From IMG/VR virus record IMGVR_UViG_3300010883_000148, positions 1 to 36,641 of that record: a DNA stretch of 36,641 nucleotides; one strand, given 5' to 3'. Made by a program: the position numbers and the translations under genes. Shown one piece after another: positions 21,280 to 28,909 of this stretch (its first letter is position 1; every line of letters starts with the position of its first letter). Source of the DNA: a virus. Below the pieces are notes generated by a model that saw only the letters and a list, made by a program, of their open reading frames with translations, was not told where the DNA came from and searched no databases.

Positions 21280-21992
21280 TGAGCGACGACACCTGTATTC
21301 TGATTCCATCTTGCGACGCATTCTCCGATGCTCATCCGCCATTCATGGCGTGCATGGAAAAGTATTGGCCGTATCGCCACTGGCCGATGCGCGGGCTGTC
21401 GGAGTACGGCTGGGGCGAACATCCGCTGGCCGTCGGCGACGACATGGGCTGGTGCAATAACTTGATTCACGGGCTGGAGCAGATCGACGAGGATTATGTG
21501 CTGATGTTTCTCGAAGATATGTTCATTTGCGAGCCGCCGGATCAGGCCGCGTTGAACAAGGCTGCGATGCTGGTGCGGGACGTTGACGTTGGTGCGATTC
21601 GCGTCGGGCCGGGTGCGGAAGAATGCGAGGCGACGGATGACCCCGGTGTCGGGCGAATGTTCCGGTCGAGCAACTATCGCATCGGCACATCGCCGACAAT
21701 CTGGAGCAAAGAATTCCTGCTGTTTGTGCTTCGCGGGCCGCGCATCAATACGGCGTGGGACTTTGAGATCGTCGGCACCAAGCAGTCGGTCGCACCGAGC
21801 GGCAAGGCGATACTGAAGATGACGCAGATGCCGCCGCCTGTGCAGGTTCTCTACACGGCGATCACTCGGGGACGCTGGGAAGAAGGGGCCTTGAATTGGC
21901 TCCGTCGGGTTGATATAGAAGTTGAAACCGACAGGCCGGTGAAGGGGTACGAAGTGGGGCAACGATGGCCGAAGGTGGAGAGCGACGAATGA
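21279..21992 (+). CDS. Glycosyltransferase-like protein with LEDMF acidic motif
   Basis: 237 residues from ATG 21279 (TAATG overlap). N-terminus CILIPSCDAFSDAHPPFMAC, then a hydrophobic strand with an acidic turn, DYVLMFLEDMFICEPPDQ, similar to the 'F.EDD' nucleotide/metal site of GT-A enzymes. VGAIRVGPGAEECE and YRIGTSPTIWSKEFLLFVL follow, ending in a helical region. It resembles the 'glycosyltransferase family protein' group that recognises sugar acceptors in LPS-type clusters. Family-level evidence is moderate. It overlaps the next gene by 4 bases. Confidence 0.65.
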   Translation: MSDDTCILIPSCDAFSDAHPPFMACMEKYWPYRHWPMRGLSEYGWGEHPLAVGDDMGWCNNLIHGLEQIDEDYVLMFLEDMFICEPPDQAALNKAAMLVRDVDVGAIRVGPGAEECEATDDPGVGRMFRSSNYRIGTSPTIWSKEFLLFVLRGPRINTAWDFEIVGTKQSVAPSGKAILKMTQMPPPVQVLYTAITRGRWEEGALNWLRRVDIEVETDRPVKGYEVGQRWPKVESDE

Positions 21993-23200
21993 AGCGACGA
22001 ATCAGGCTGGGGCATGTGGCGGTAGGCGAGGTCGAGCGCAACCTGCTGGCCGACGTGATCGCACAGCAGCGGCTGTCCTATGGGCCGAAGACCCGCGAGT
22101 TGGAGCAACGCATCGCGGCATTGCACAACGTCAAGCACGCGGTCTTCATGGCGAGTGGGACGTGCGCGTTGCAGGTCGGGCTGGAATCGATGAAAGAGAT
22201 CCACGACTGGCCGGACGACGGCGAGGTCATCATCCCGGCAACGACGTTCATCGCCACGATGTCGGCTGTGATTCACGCGGGACTGCGCCCGGTGCTGTGC
22301 GACGTTGAGGCCGACACGTTCGGGATGGATTCCGCCCGCATCCGCGAACACGTCACCGACAAAACGGTTGCCGTGCTGCCGGTGCATCTGCTCGGTCGAG
22401 CGTGCAAGCTGGGCGACATTATGCGGGTGACACGGGGCGGCACGGGAGAGCGGTACATACCCACCGCTGAAGACTGCTGCGAGTCTGTTGGCGTAGGAAT
22501 TGACGTCGTGGCGGGTAGGATAATGGTCGGCGAGCAAGCCGCGTTCGCGGCAATCTCGACCTACGTTTGCCATCACCTGTCAACTGGCGTCGGCGGTGCG
22601 GTGCTGACGAACAACGATGAGCTGGCGACGATCTGCCGGTCACTGATTCAGCACGGGCGTGACCCGTCGTATCTGTCGCTCGACGACGACTCGCCCGAGA
22701 CGGTTGACGCGAAGTATCGCTTCGTGCGTTGGGGACATAGCTACCGCGGTTCGGAGCTGCAGGCCGCGCTGGGTCTGGCTGGCGTCAAGTGCATCGACGG
22801 ATGGAAGTCGCTACGGAGACGAGTCGAGAAGCAACTGAACGAGCGGTTGCGTGGCCTACCGCTGTTGACGCTGCCGAGTTTCCACAAAGGCGACTCGCCG
22901 CTATTCTATCCGTTCGTCGTCGCTGGCGGCTGCGAAGATTTGGTGCGACACTTCGAGCAGCAAGGCATCGAGACGCGGCCGATGATGCCGCTGCTGAATC
23001 AGTCGCCGGTGATTGATTATATCCGCGATGACTTTCATCGCGAGAAGGTTGCAATGACGCAAGCATACTGGCGGAAAATGAAATGGCCCGTCGCGTCCCG
23101 CTTGCTCGACGAGGCATTTATTATCGGCTGCAATCCCGGCATGAGCGACGACGACATTGATTATATTGGCGAGGTGGCGAGGAACTTTTTGGAAAGGTAA
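21989..23200 (+). CDS. DegT/StrS-family PLP enzyme of the ColD/E1 (His-for-Lys) 3-dehydratase type
   Basis: 403 residues from ATG 21989. It shows the DegT/DnrJ/EryC1/StrS fold: LSYGPKTRELEQRIA, MASGTCALQVGLES, EVIIPATTFIAT and a PLP-binding TAEDCCESVGVG (D162). Where aminotransferases have the Schiff-base lysine ('..TKN...GEGG'), this protein has CHHLSTGVGGAVLTNND, with His195-His196. The same replacement marks ColD (GDP-4-keto-6-deoxymannose 3-dehydratase) and E1/RfbH. This points to C3 deoxygenation of a 4-keto-6-deoxy sugar nucleotide. With the GDP-mannose dehydratase and the fucose-synthase-like gene downstream it suggests GDP-colitose. Length fits ColD (about 390). Aminotransferase activity is unlikely without Lys. 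Confidence 0.82.
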   Translation: MKRRIRLGHVAVGEVERNLLADVIAQQRLSYGPKTRELEQRIAALHNVKHAVFMASGTCALQVGLESMKEIHDWPDDGEVIIPATTFIATMSAVIHAGLRPVLCDVEADTFGMDSARIREHVTDKTVAVLPVHLLGRACKLGDIMRVTRGGTGERYIPTAEDCCESVGVGIDVVAGRIMVGEQAAFAAISTYVCHHLSTGVGGAVLTNNDELATICRSLIQHGRDPSYLSLDDDSPETVDAKYRFVRWGHSYRGSELQAALGLAGVKCIDGWKSLRRRVEKQLNERLRGLPLLTLPSFHKGDSPLFYPFVVAGGCEDLVRHFEQQGIETRPMMPLLNQSPVIDYIRDDFHREKVAMTQAYWRKMKWPVASRLLDEAFIIGCNPGMSDDDIDYIGEVARNFLER

Positions 23201-23205
23201 TCGAG

Positions 23206-23868
23206 ATGAGCGACGAACTATGGACCGACCCGTGGTGCGACCGTGACGTGGCCGAGCAGCAGATGGCGGGCGTCAAGGCCGACATGGCGTCGTGGCTGGG
23301 CGGTCAACCGCACGCGGCGTTTGACCCGTATTGCGCGGTGCTGTTCCACACCGACGACGTGCACAGCGTTCTCGAAGCGGGCTGCGGCTGCGGGCAGTAT
23401 GCCGAGGTGACGCAGGCCAGCGGGCAGGTTGCCGATGACGTGTCGTTCACCGGCATCGACGCATCGGCGTATGCGATCAATCTGGCGCGAAAGCACTACG
23501 GGGCGTCGGGCATATACTATCAGTGCAACGCGGACAGCATCGCCGAGGATGACGGGGCGTTCGACCTTGTCGTCAGCGGCTCGCTGATCGGCCACGTTGC
23601 CGACTGGCAGGCGGTGGTCGGCGAGCTGTGCCGCGTGTCGAAGCGGTACGTGATGCTGCACCGGGTTCAGTGTCACGGTGCCGATATGATGTCTCGCGTC
23701 AAGACCAAGACAGCCTACGGCGTCGAAATGAAAGAGCGGTCATTCGACGGGGCTGAACTGATCATGTCGGTCGAGACGCGATTCAACATGCGGCACGTAT
23801 TCTCGACGACGTGGAGTAAGACCCGCCGAAGTTGGCAATTGTCGTGTCTGTTTGAGAAGGTGGGCTGA
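23206..23868 (+). CDS. Class I SAM-dependent methyltransferase
   Basis: 220 residues from ATG 23206, after GGAAAGG. Motif I is SVLEAGCGCGQYAEVTQASG, followed by FTGIDASAYAINLARKHYG (acidic residue at strand two), CNADSIAEDDGAFDLVVSGS and ELCRVSKRYVMLHRVQCHG. This is a complete Methyltransf_11/12-like core. The acceptor is probably a sugar, given neighbouring glycosyltransferases, though a protein or small molecule is possible. Its last base overlaps the next start by one. Confidence 0.82.
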   Translation: MSDELWTDPWCDRDVAEQQMAGVKADMASWLGGQPHAAFDPYCAVLFHTDDVHSVLEAGCGCGQYAEVTQASGQVADDVSFTGIDASAYAINLARKHYGASGIYYQCNADSIAEDDGAFDLVVSGSLIGHVADWQAVVGELCRVSKRYVMLHRVQCHGADMMSRVKTKTAYGVEMKERSFDGAELIMSVETRFNMRHVFSTTWSKTRRSWQLSCLFEKVG

Positions 23869-24698
23869 TGCAATACGTAACGCACTTCGATTCAGCCTAC
23901 CGTGCCCACGGCATGGCGTTGATCGCGTCTATGCAGGAATACTGCGAGCCGTTCGAGCTGACGGTCTTGGCACTCGACCACAAGTGCTATCGGTATCTGC
24001 TGGATCAGAATCTCGGCGACAACGTCCGCATCATCAGCCTGTCGTCGTTCGAGTTGAAGTCGAGGCATCCGCTGCACGTCATCCGGCAACAGAAGACGTG
24101 GAAAGAATACTGCTGGCTGTTGGAGCCGCTGCTGTGTCAGTCGATGCTGGAAGACATGGGCGTCGATGCGTTTGTGTATGTTGACGCCGACTCGTTTTTC
24201 TTTGGCACGCCGTCGTTCCCGAAAGGTGCCGCCGTCGCGTTGTCTCCGCACAACTTCCCCGACGGGCAGACGCATCGCGAGGCGACGGTCGGGCGGTTCA
24301 ACTTCGGCTTCGGGTACTTCGCACGCTGGCAGGCGACGATTGATCTGGTAAGCTGCTGGGTCGATGACACGCTGGAACGATGCGATGGCAACAGCGCAGG
24401 CCATCAGATGAGTCTCGACGACTGGCCCGACGTGATTGGCACGCTGTTCACCGAGCTGCCGCCGACGATCAACGTCGGCCCGTGGCAGCACGCGGAGATC
24501 ACGGGTGACCGGCCGACGATAGGCGGCGAGCCGCTGGTGCATATGCACTTCCATGAGCATCGACGGAGACTAGTCGGCGGCAAAAATCCGGTGATGCTCA
24601 AGGGGCAGCGATGGAACCGGACTGACTACCCTATTCACCCTGAGACTTTGAGCAGCGTGTATCTTCCTTACGAGCGAGTTTTGGAACGGTATATTTAG
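23868..24698 (+). CDS. Nucleotide-sugar transferase (GT8-like, DxD)
   Basis: 276 residues. YVTHFDSAYRAHGMALIASM is followed by FELTVLALDHKCYRYLLDQ, IRQQKTWKEYCWLLEPLLCQ and VYVDADSFFFGTP (103-115), whose DAD is the metal/donor site of GT-A enzymes. HNFPDGQTHREATVGRFNFG and GYFAR then form the acceptor region. The 'K....Y.wtl.P.l....l' and 'YlDaD..f' pair identifies this group of sugar transferases found in capsule and LPS clusters. It lies directly before the GDP-mannose dehydratase gene. Confidence 0.82.
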   Translation: MQYVTHFDSAYRAHGMALIASMQEYCEPFELTVLALDHKCYRYLLDQNLGDNVRIISLSSFELKSRHPLHVIRQQKTWKEYCWLLEPLLCQSMLEDMGVDAFVYVDADSFFFGTPSFPKGAAVALSPHNFPDGQTHREATVGRFNFGFGYFARWQATIDLVSCWVDDTLERCDGNSAGHQMSLDDWPDVIGTLFTELPPTINVGPWQHAEITGDRPTIGGEPLVHMHFHEHRRRLVGGKNPVMLKGQRWNRTDYPIHPETLSSVYLPYERVLERYI

Positions 24699-24699
24699 A

Positions 24700-25653
24700 A
24701 TGAAAACCGCACTACTCACCGGCATCACCGGCCAAGACGGCAGCTACATCGCCGAGCTATTGCTGTCGAAAGGCTACACGGTTCACGGCATCGTTCGCCG
24801 CTCGTCAACGCTGGCGGGGCAGTGGCGATTGGCGGAGTGTATCGACCGGATCACGCTGCACTTCGGCGACATCATCGAAGGCGTGCGGATGGCGCAACTG
24901 GTGCGGGACATCCAGCCCGACGAGGTCTATCATCTGGCCGCTCAGTCGCACGTTGCCGTCTCGTTCGATCAGGCGTCGTACACGATGCAGTCGATTGTCG
25001 GCGGGACGATCAACATGCTCGAAGCGGTGCGGCACTTCTGCCCGACGGCCCGTTATTATCAGGCGTCATCGTCGGAGATGTACGGCTCGGCACCGCCGCC
25101 GCAGAGTGAGGACACGCCGATGCAGCCGCGGTCGCCGTACGCGTGCGCGAAGCTGGCCGCCTATCACTCGGTGCGGAATTACCGCGAAGCGTATGGGCTG
25201 CACGCATCGAACGGCATCCTGTTCAACCACGAGTCACGACGACGCGGCGAGACGTTCGTCACGCAGAAGATTGTCGGAGCGGCGAAGGCGATCAAGGCGG
25301 GTACGCAGGACAAGCTGATTCTCGGCGACTGCTCGACGATGCGGGACTGGGGCCATGCGGCGGATTACGTGCGGGCGATGTGGTTGATGTTGCAGCAGGA
25401 CGCGGGCGACGATTACGTTGTGGCGACGGGCGAGCAGTATTCGATACAGGAGTTTTTGCATCAAGTGTTTTGCTGCGTTCTCGGTGACGACTGGAGATTC
25501 ACGCATTCTGGATGCGTCACGTTCGACGACCCAGCGTTCACGCGACCGCTCGACGTTCCGTCGCTGTGCGGCGATGCGTCGAAGGCCCGGCGCGTGCTGG
25601 GCTGGGAACCGACGATTGACTTTGCCGGGTTGGTTGATGGGATGGTACGATGA
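24700..25653 (+). CDS. gmd: GDP-mannose 4,6-dehydratase
   Basis: 317 residues. Extended SDR enzyme with TGITGQDGSYIAELLLSKGY (NADP Rossmann motif, 7-26), VRRSS, VYHLAAQSHVAVSF, SSSEMYGS (123-130), the YxxxK pair SPYACAK (Tyr147, Lys151) and NHESRRRGETFVTQKI (176-191). These segments are diagnostic for GMD, which converts GDP-D-mannose to GDP-4-keto-6-deoxy-D-mannose. Length is slightly short (family about 345), with a compact C-terminus. No mannose-1-phosphate guanylyltransferase is in the window, so GDP-mannose must come from the host. The product feeds the fucose-synthase-like gene at 25997 and probably the ColD-like gene at 21989. Confidence 0.95.
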   Translation: MKTALLTGITGQDGSYIAELLLSKGYTVHGIVRRSSTLAGQWRLAECIDRITLHFGDIIEGVRMAQLVRDIQPDEVYHLAAQSHVAVSFDQASYTMQSIVGGTINMLEAVRHFCPTARYYQASSSEMYGSAPPPQSEDTPMQPRSPYACAKLAAYHSVRNYREAYGLHASNGILFNHESRRRGETFVTQKIVGAAKAIKAGTQDKLILGDCSTMRDWGHAADYVRAMWLMLQQDAGDDYVVATGEQYSIQEFLHQVFCCVLGDDWRFTHSGCVTFDDPAFTRPLDVPSLCGDASKARRVLGWEPTIDFAGLVDGMVR

Positions 25654-25856
25654 CCCGTAAATTCCATCCGTTCGACTGGCACATTCCAGTCGGGCAAATA
25701 AATTGCGTTCGGCCGGGCGACACCGTGTTGGTCGAGGGAATAAGGCACAGGGTCAACACGACTGACGGCAACAATAAGCCGGTTGACATGACGCCGCTCA
25801 ACCCGTTCACCGACACACTGGATCTGATTGCCGAGGTGTGCGATGAAGCTGTCTGA
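25650..25856 (+). CDS. Small hypothetical protein (68 aa)
   Basis: Starts at ATG 25650 (ATGA overlap with gmd) and overlaps the next small ORF by 14 bases. It reads KFHPFDWHIPVGQINCVRPG, then DTVLVEGIRHRVNTTDGNNK and a C-terminal FTDTLDLIAEVCDEAV. The beta-rich start is reminiscent of small SH3-like proteins, but no family is recognised. Retained because of its tight packing inside the operon. Confidence 0.5.
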   Translation: MTRKFHPFDWHIPVGQINCVRPGDTVLVEGIRHRVNTTDGNNKPVDMTPLNPFTDTLDLIAEVCDEAV

Positions 25857-26007
25857 CTGGTTTGAAACTTGCGACATGATCGTCAGGCGAGAGCAGGTAT
25901 CCAAGGCGCTTCGTAAAATAGAAAAGATGGGCGGCTGGGACGCGGCAAAGAAGTGCTACGACTTGAAACAACTACTCAGCGAAATTGAGAGCGACGATGA
26001 ATCTTGA
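25843..26007 (+). CDS. Small helical hypothetical protein (54 aa)
   Basis: A short ORF from ATG 25843 to TGA 26005-26007 encodes MKLSDWFETCDMIVRREQVS, then a basic helix KALRKIEKMGGWDAAKKCYD and LKQLLSEIESDDES. It overlaps the previous gene by 14 bases and the next by 11, the same packing seen throughout the operon, which favours it as a real gene. No motif. Without it there would be a 140-base gap in an otherwise gapless operon. Confidence 0.45.
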   Translation: MKLSDWFETCDMIVRREQVSKALRKIEKMGGWDAAKKCYDLKQLLSEIESDDES

Positions 26008-26956
26008 CGGCAAGCGAGTTCTGATTACCGGCGGGCATGGGTTCCTCGGCGGCTACGTCCGCGATGCGATGGCGCGATGCGGGGCCGACTACATCTCGCC
26101 GCCGCGCCGCGAATACGACTTGACCAAGTCGCACGACACCCGACTGCTGATAAAAAACATCAAGCCGGAAATCGTGATCCATCTGGCGGCTGATGTCGGC
26201 GGAATTCAGTACAACAAAGCCAACCCCGCGTCGGTGATTTATAATAATCTGGCGATGGGTCTGAACGTCATCGAGGAATGCCGCAGAGCTGACGTCGCGA
26301 AGCTGGTGTTCGTCAGCACCGTATGTGCGTACCCGAAACATTGCCCGACACCGTTCGTCGAGTCGGCGATGTTCGACGGCTACCCAGAGGAAACAAACGC
26401 ACCCTACGGGATCGCCAAGCGGGCACTCGGCGTGATGCTTGATGCGTATCACCGGCAGCACGGCATGGCGTCGGCGCATCTGGTGCTGGCGAATCTGTAC
26501 GGCCCCGGCGATAACTTCGACCCTGCGTCGTCGCATGTGATCCCCGGTATGATTTGTAAGATGGCGGCTGCGCGTGCCTCTGGGGCACGCACAGCGACGC
26601 TGTGGGGGTCTGGTCGTCCAAGCCGAGAGTTCCTCTACGTCGCTGACGCTGCTTCTGCGGTGCTGCGGGCGGCCGAGTCGATTGGCGACCCGTCCCCGAT
26701 CAACATCGGCACAGGGTGCGAAACGACAATCAGCCTACTGGCTGACATCATCGCGGGCGAAACGGACTTCGACGGCGAGATCAACTGGGACACGTCGATG
26801 CCCGACGGTCAGCCGAAGCGGCGGCTGGACGTGACACAGGCTAAGGCTCGCATGCAATGGGAGTCATCGACTCCGCTGGTTGACGGCATCGCCAATACGG
26901 TGCAGTGGTTTCTCGCGAACCGCGAGACGCTCGGTCAGCGTCACGTCACGCAGTGA
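25997..26956 (+). CDS. GDP-L-fucose synthase-like epimerase/reductase (or GDP-colitose synthase)
   Basis: 319 residues from ATG 25997 (TTG 25985 is in frame but lies in the upstream ORF). Signature parts of the GFS family: VLITGGHGFLG (8-18), HLAADVGGIQYNKANPASVI (62-81), VFVSTVCAYPK with Ser107 and Cys110, PYGIAK (Tyr137, Lys141) and the SHVIPGMI segment with His180. Cys and His here correspond to the C3/C5 epimerisation acid-base pair, and Ser-Tyr-Lys to reduction. It acts on GDP-4-keto-6-deoxymannose (fucose) or, after ColD-type deoxygenation, on GDP-4-keto-3,6-dideoxymannose (colitose). Both routes share this fold, so I leave the symbol blank. End of the rightward glycan cluster; its 3' end overlaps a convergent gene. 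Confidence 0.9.
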   Translation: MNLDGKRVLITGGHGFLGGYVRDAMARCGADYISPPRREYDLTKSHDTRLLIKNIKPEIVIHLAADVGGIQYNKANPASVIYNNLAMGLNVIEECRRADVAKLVFVSTVCAYPKHCPTPFVESAMFDGYPEETNAPYGIAKRALGVMLDAYHRQHGMASAHLVLANLYGPGDNFDPASSHVIPGMICKMAAARASGARTATLWGSGRPSREFLYVADAASAVLRAAESIGDPSPINIGTGCETTISLLADIIAGETDFDGEINWDTSMPDGQPKRRLDVTQAKARMQWESSTPLVDGIANTVQWFLANRETLGQRHVTQ

Positions 26957-27198
26957 CGCACGGTGCGGCGTGTACGGTGCTTGTATCGGGCGGCGAGGTA
27001 TTGTGCCTTGGTCCCGCGCAGCTGTCGCCAGCCGCGTGTTGAGTCGTGCCAGTGCCACAGCGGGCCGTCGCCGGGCAACGCCCACGCGGGCAACTCGCTG
27101 TGCGTGACGTATACCGCCGCGATGCCGTCAGTCACGTTCCAGACGTGGGTCTGCGGGGCGGCGGTCAGGATTACGGCGAGCAGTGCGGCAGCGATCAT
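26941..27198 (-). CDS. Small secreted protein coupled to the lipase
   Basis: From ATG 27198, which overlaps the lipase stop as ATGA, the product has 85 residues. MIAAALLAVILTAAPQTHVW is a clear signal-peptide-like N-terminus with a possible cleavage after TAA. The mature part contains VTDGIAAVYVTHSELPAWAL, three or four Trp/His (GPLWHWHDSTRGWRQL) and a basic end. Being the third gene in the leftward lysis-type cassette, it may act in the periplasm or outer membrane, for example as a partner of the lipase or a spanin-like part. No lipobox cysteine is present, so it is probably not a lipoprotein. Confidence 0.6.
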   Translation of the reverse strand: MIAAALLAVILTAAPQTHVWNVTDGIAAVYVTHSELPAWALPGDGPLWHWHDSTRGWRQLRGTKAQYLAARYKHRTRRTVRHCVT

Positions 27199-27959
27199 GT
27201 TGATTTTACCAGTTCGAGGTAAGTCGGCATCGAGTGATGCTCGATGCCTGCGGTTCCGAATTTGCCGAGATGCCGCCAGCGGGCTTTGAGCCGGTCGGCC
27301 CATGTGAATATGCCGGGCGGCTGTTCGTAGCGTCTGCCGTTGACGTCGTAGTAAATCAGCGAGCCGAAATGGCGGTAGCAGCATTGGAGTTTTATCGACG
27401 GTGGGATTGACCACTGGAGCTTCGCGCCGATACGTGGGTGCCGCGTGACGACATCGGCACAGTGGACGATGCGGCGGTGCGGGATATGCTCGTGTAACCA
27501 GCGAGCCGCTTTGCGATCAGTCGCACGCGGGCAGCCGAACGTGGTCAGCGTGATCTCGCGGCCGTTGATGTATTGCAGACGCCCGGCGCACTGGACCGCC
27601 TCGCCGCCGCCTTTGCTATGGCCGGTGACGAGGATGCGTCGCGGGTCACGCCAATCGAGGTCGCGGACGATTTCGGGGTAGACTGTTTCGAGCGACTGCG
27701 CGAATCCGCGGTGGATTCTTCCGGGGCCGCTTTGCGACTCGATCAGGTCGAATGAGAGGTCGGCGAACCAGTCGTCGATGTGGTCCGGTCGCGTGCCGCG
27801 AAATGCGACGACGGTTGTGTCGCCGATTGAGGCGATGTCGCACTGGCATATGTCAGACTCGATGCGTGTGGCGTCGCCATCAGCGTCGTCAGCGTAGGCA
27901 TTCAGCGACCGCAGTGCTGCGACATCATCTAGCAGATTGTGCGGCAGGCTGATGGTCAT
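27195..27959 (-). CDS. Class 3 lipase-like alpha/beta hydrolase, possible lysis esterase
   Basis: 254 residues. Residues VVAFRGTRPDHIDDWFADL (50-68) give the oxyanion strand, IHRGFAQSLETVY the helix before the nucleophile elbow, and ILVTGHSKGGGEAVQCAG the GxSxG site (Ser115). LTTFGCPRATD follows and CADVVTRHP supplies the likely catalytic Asp169; a C-terminal His (several in FGSLIYYD.../GIEHHSMP) completes the triad. No signal peptide is visible, so release would need the holin-like protein upstream. The gene overlaps that one by 35 bases. Cutting ester lipids of the outer membrane, in the way LysB acts on mycobacteria, is the obvious idea, but a role in infection or host lipid metabolism is possible. 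Confidence 0.85.
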   Translation of the reverse strand: MTISLPHNLLDDVAALRSLNAYADDADGDATRIESDICQCDIASIGDTTVVAFRGTRPDHIDDWFADLSFDLIESQSGPGRIHRGFAQSLETVYPEIVRDLDWRDPRRILVTGHSKGGGEAVQCAGRLQYINGREITLTTFGCPRATDRKAARWLHEHIPHRRIVHCADVVTRHPRIGAKLQWSIPPSIKLQCCYRHFGSLIYYDVNGRRYEQPPGIFTWADRLKARWRHLGKFGTAGIEHHSMPTYLELVKST

Positions 27960-28275
27960 GCCCCATCCATTCGATTATTTGCGGTCCGAACGCGACCACG
28001 AGTGCGAGCGTCAGCGTCGCGATGGCCCCGGCGATGCCGAGCCGTAGTTCGCTGACGCCGATTCGGGTATTGACAGCGGCGAAGTTGGCGTCGGCCTTGT
28101 CCTCGATCTTGTCCCGCGCGGCCCCGGCCTTGGCGAAGTTGTCGTTGTCATCGCGGACGTGATCAGCGAGCGATGTCTTAAGAGACTTCACGTCGCGTTG
28201 CGTTGCTTCGAGCATAGCAGATACCCTTCCGCGCCATTCGGCTTCGGTTGCTTTTCGGTTTTCCGATTCATTCAT
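27925..28275 (-). CDS. Putative holin: coiled-coil plus single TM (XhlA-like layout)
   Basis: 116 residues from ATG 28275 (GGAG eight bases upstream); an upstream in-frame Met at 28341 lacks a Shine-Dalgarno. The protein is charged and helical (SAMLEATQRDVKSLKTSLAD, DKIEDKADANFAAVNTRIGV) and then has one hydrophobic helix, LGIAGAIATLTLALVVAFG, with a short polar tail. This coiled-coil/TM order matches XhlA/holin-like proteins and also small phage membrane anchors. First gene of the leftward cassette, directly upstream of the lipase with a 35-base overlap, which fits a lysis operon. Holin is a plausible but unproven label. Confidence 0.6.
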   Translation of the reverse strand: MNESENRKATEAEWRGRVSAMLEATQRDVKSLKTSLADHVRDDNDNFAKAGAARDKIEDKADANFAAVNTRIGVSELRLGIAGAIATLTLALVVAFGPQIIEWMGHDHQPAAQSAR

Positions 28276-28307
28276 CCCCGGCTCCGGCCGCAGGCCAAGT
28301 GCTGTGC

Positions 28308-28331
28308 GGGCGTATTGTGACCGATACGCCC
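28308..28331. repeat. Inverted repeat upstream of the leftward lysis cassette
   Basis: GGGCGTAT (28308-28315) pairs perfectly with ATACGCCC (28324-28331) around TGTGACCG. It lies in the 200-base divergent region between the holin-like gene and the first rightward early promoter. There is no U tract. It could be an operator, a leader hairpin of the leftward transcript or a barrier between divergent units. The AT-rich stretch 28349-28384 (…ATTTGAGATATTTTTGAG…) may contain the leftward promoter, but no clear -35/-10 pair is visible. Confidence 0.55.
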
Positions 28332-28384
28332 CCGCTGGCACAAGTGCGGTTGATTTGAGATATTTTTGAGAAAATGATTAAATT

Positions 28385-28426
28385 AACACAATCAGTGTTG
28401 ACGATACAACACTGATAGTGTTATTG
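28385..28426 (+). promoter_or_regulatory. Dual-operator promoter, rightward copy 1
   Basis: TTGACG (28398-28403) and TTATTG (28421-28426) are spaced by 17 bases. AACAC-N5-GTGTT dyads at 28385-28399 and 28408-28422 flank and overlap the -35 and run into the -10, with centres 23 bp apart. The arms here are the longest of all six copies (five matched pairs each). It drives the first early gene at 28476. Confidence 0.82.
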
Positions 28427-28475
28427 TTGGGTCATACGAAACACGTCACGCAACTCGAAACAAGGGAACGAAACG

Positions 28476-28835
28476 ATGAGCATTATCAGCAAACTGGCTA
28501 TTCACGAAATAATCGACCTTTGCGACGCTCACGGCGGCGGCATGACAGTATCGCAGGCCGTCGAAATGCAAGAGATCGTTTCCCGCAGCCAGTGGGCAGA
28601 AATAGATACAGCAGATATACCCGACCGTGAGTGGGTGGGAATGGTTGACGAGGCAACCGACACGCTGAGGATTAACGACAATGTTTTCATCGATGAGCAA
28701 GGTCACAGCTACGAAGGTTGCACCGGGCAGATTATTCGCATCAGCGACGGGGGGACGCTTGCAGTCGTTCACGTTTTCGGACTGGGCGTTTATCTCACAT
28801 GGTGTTTCAAGCTGACCGACCTGCTGCCCGAATGA
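28476..28835 (+). CDS. Hypothetical early protein (119 aa)
   Basis: Start at 28476 after AAGGGAACGAAACG. MSIISKLAIHEIIDLCDAHG and GGMTVSQAVEMQEIVSR are helical, followed by a beta half (GHSYEGCTGQIIRISDGGTL, AVVHVFGLGVYLTWCFKLTD). No motif recognised; the C-terminal half resembles small SH3-like or mechanosensing-type barrels only in strand pattern. It is the first gene behind the first rightward promoter and is followed by a GC hairpin. Confidence 0.6.
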   Translation: MSIISKLAIHEIIDLCDAHGGGMTVSQAVEMQEIVSRSQWAEIDTADIPDREWVGMVDEATDTLRINDNVFIDEQGHSYEGCTGQIIRISDGGTLAVVHVFGLGVYLTWCFKLTDLLPE

Positions 28836-28849
28836 AAATTGCCAACCCC

Positions 28850-28877
28850 GACCGGCCCGCAGTGTCGCGGGTCGGTC
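28850..28877 (+). repeat. Intercistronic hairpin repeat, copy 1
   Basis: GACCGGCCCGC (28850-28860) pairs with GCGGGTCGGTC (28867-28877) around AGTGTC: eleven pairs with one G-U. No U tract. First of six near-identical copies, each between two small genes and each followed by a GAACGAAACG-type start context. Confidence 0.85.
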
Positions 28878-28909
28878 ATCAACTGAACCGAGTCGAGGAG
28901 AACGAAACG

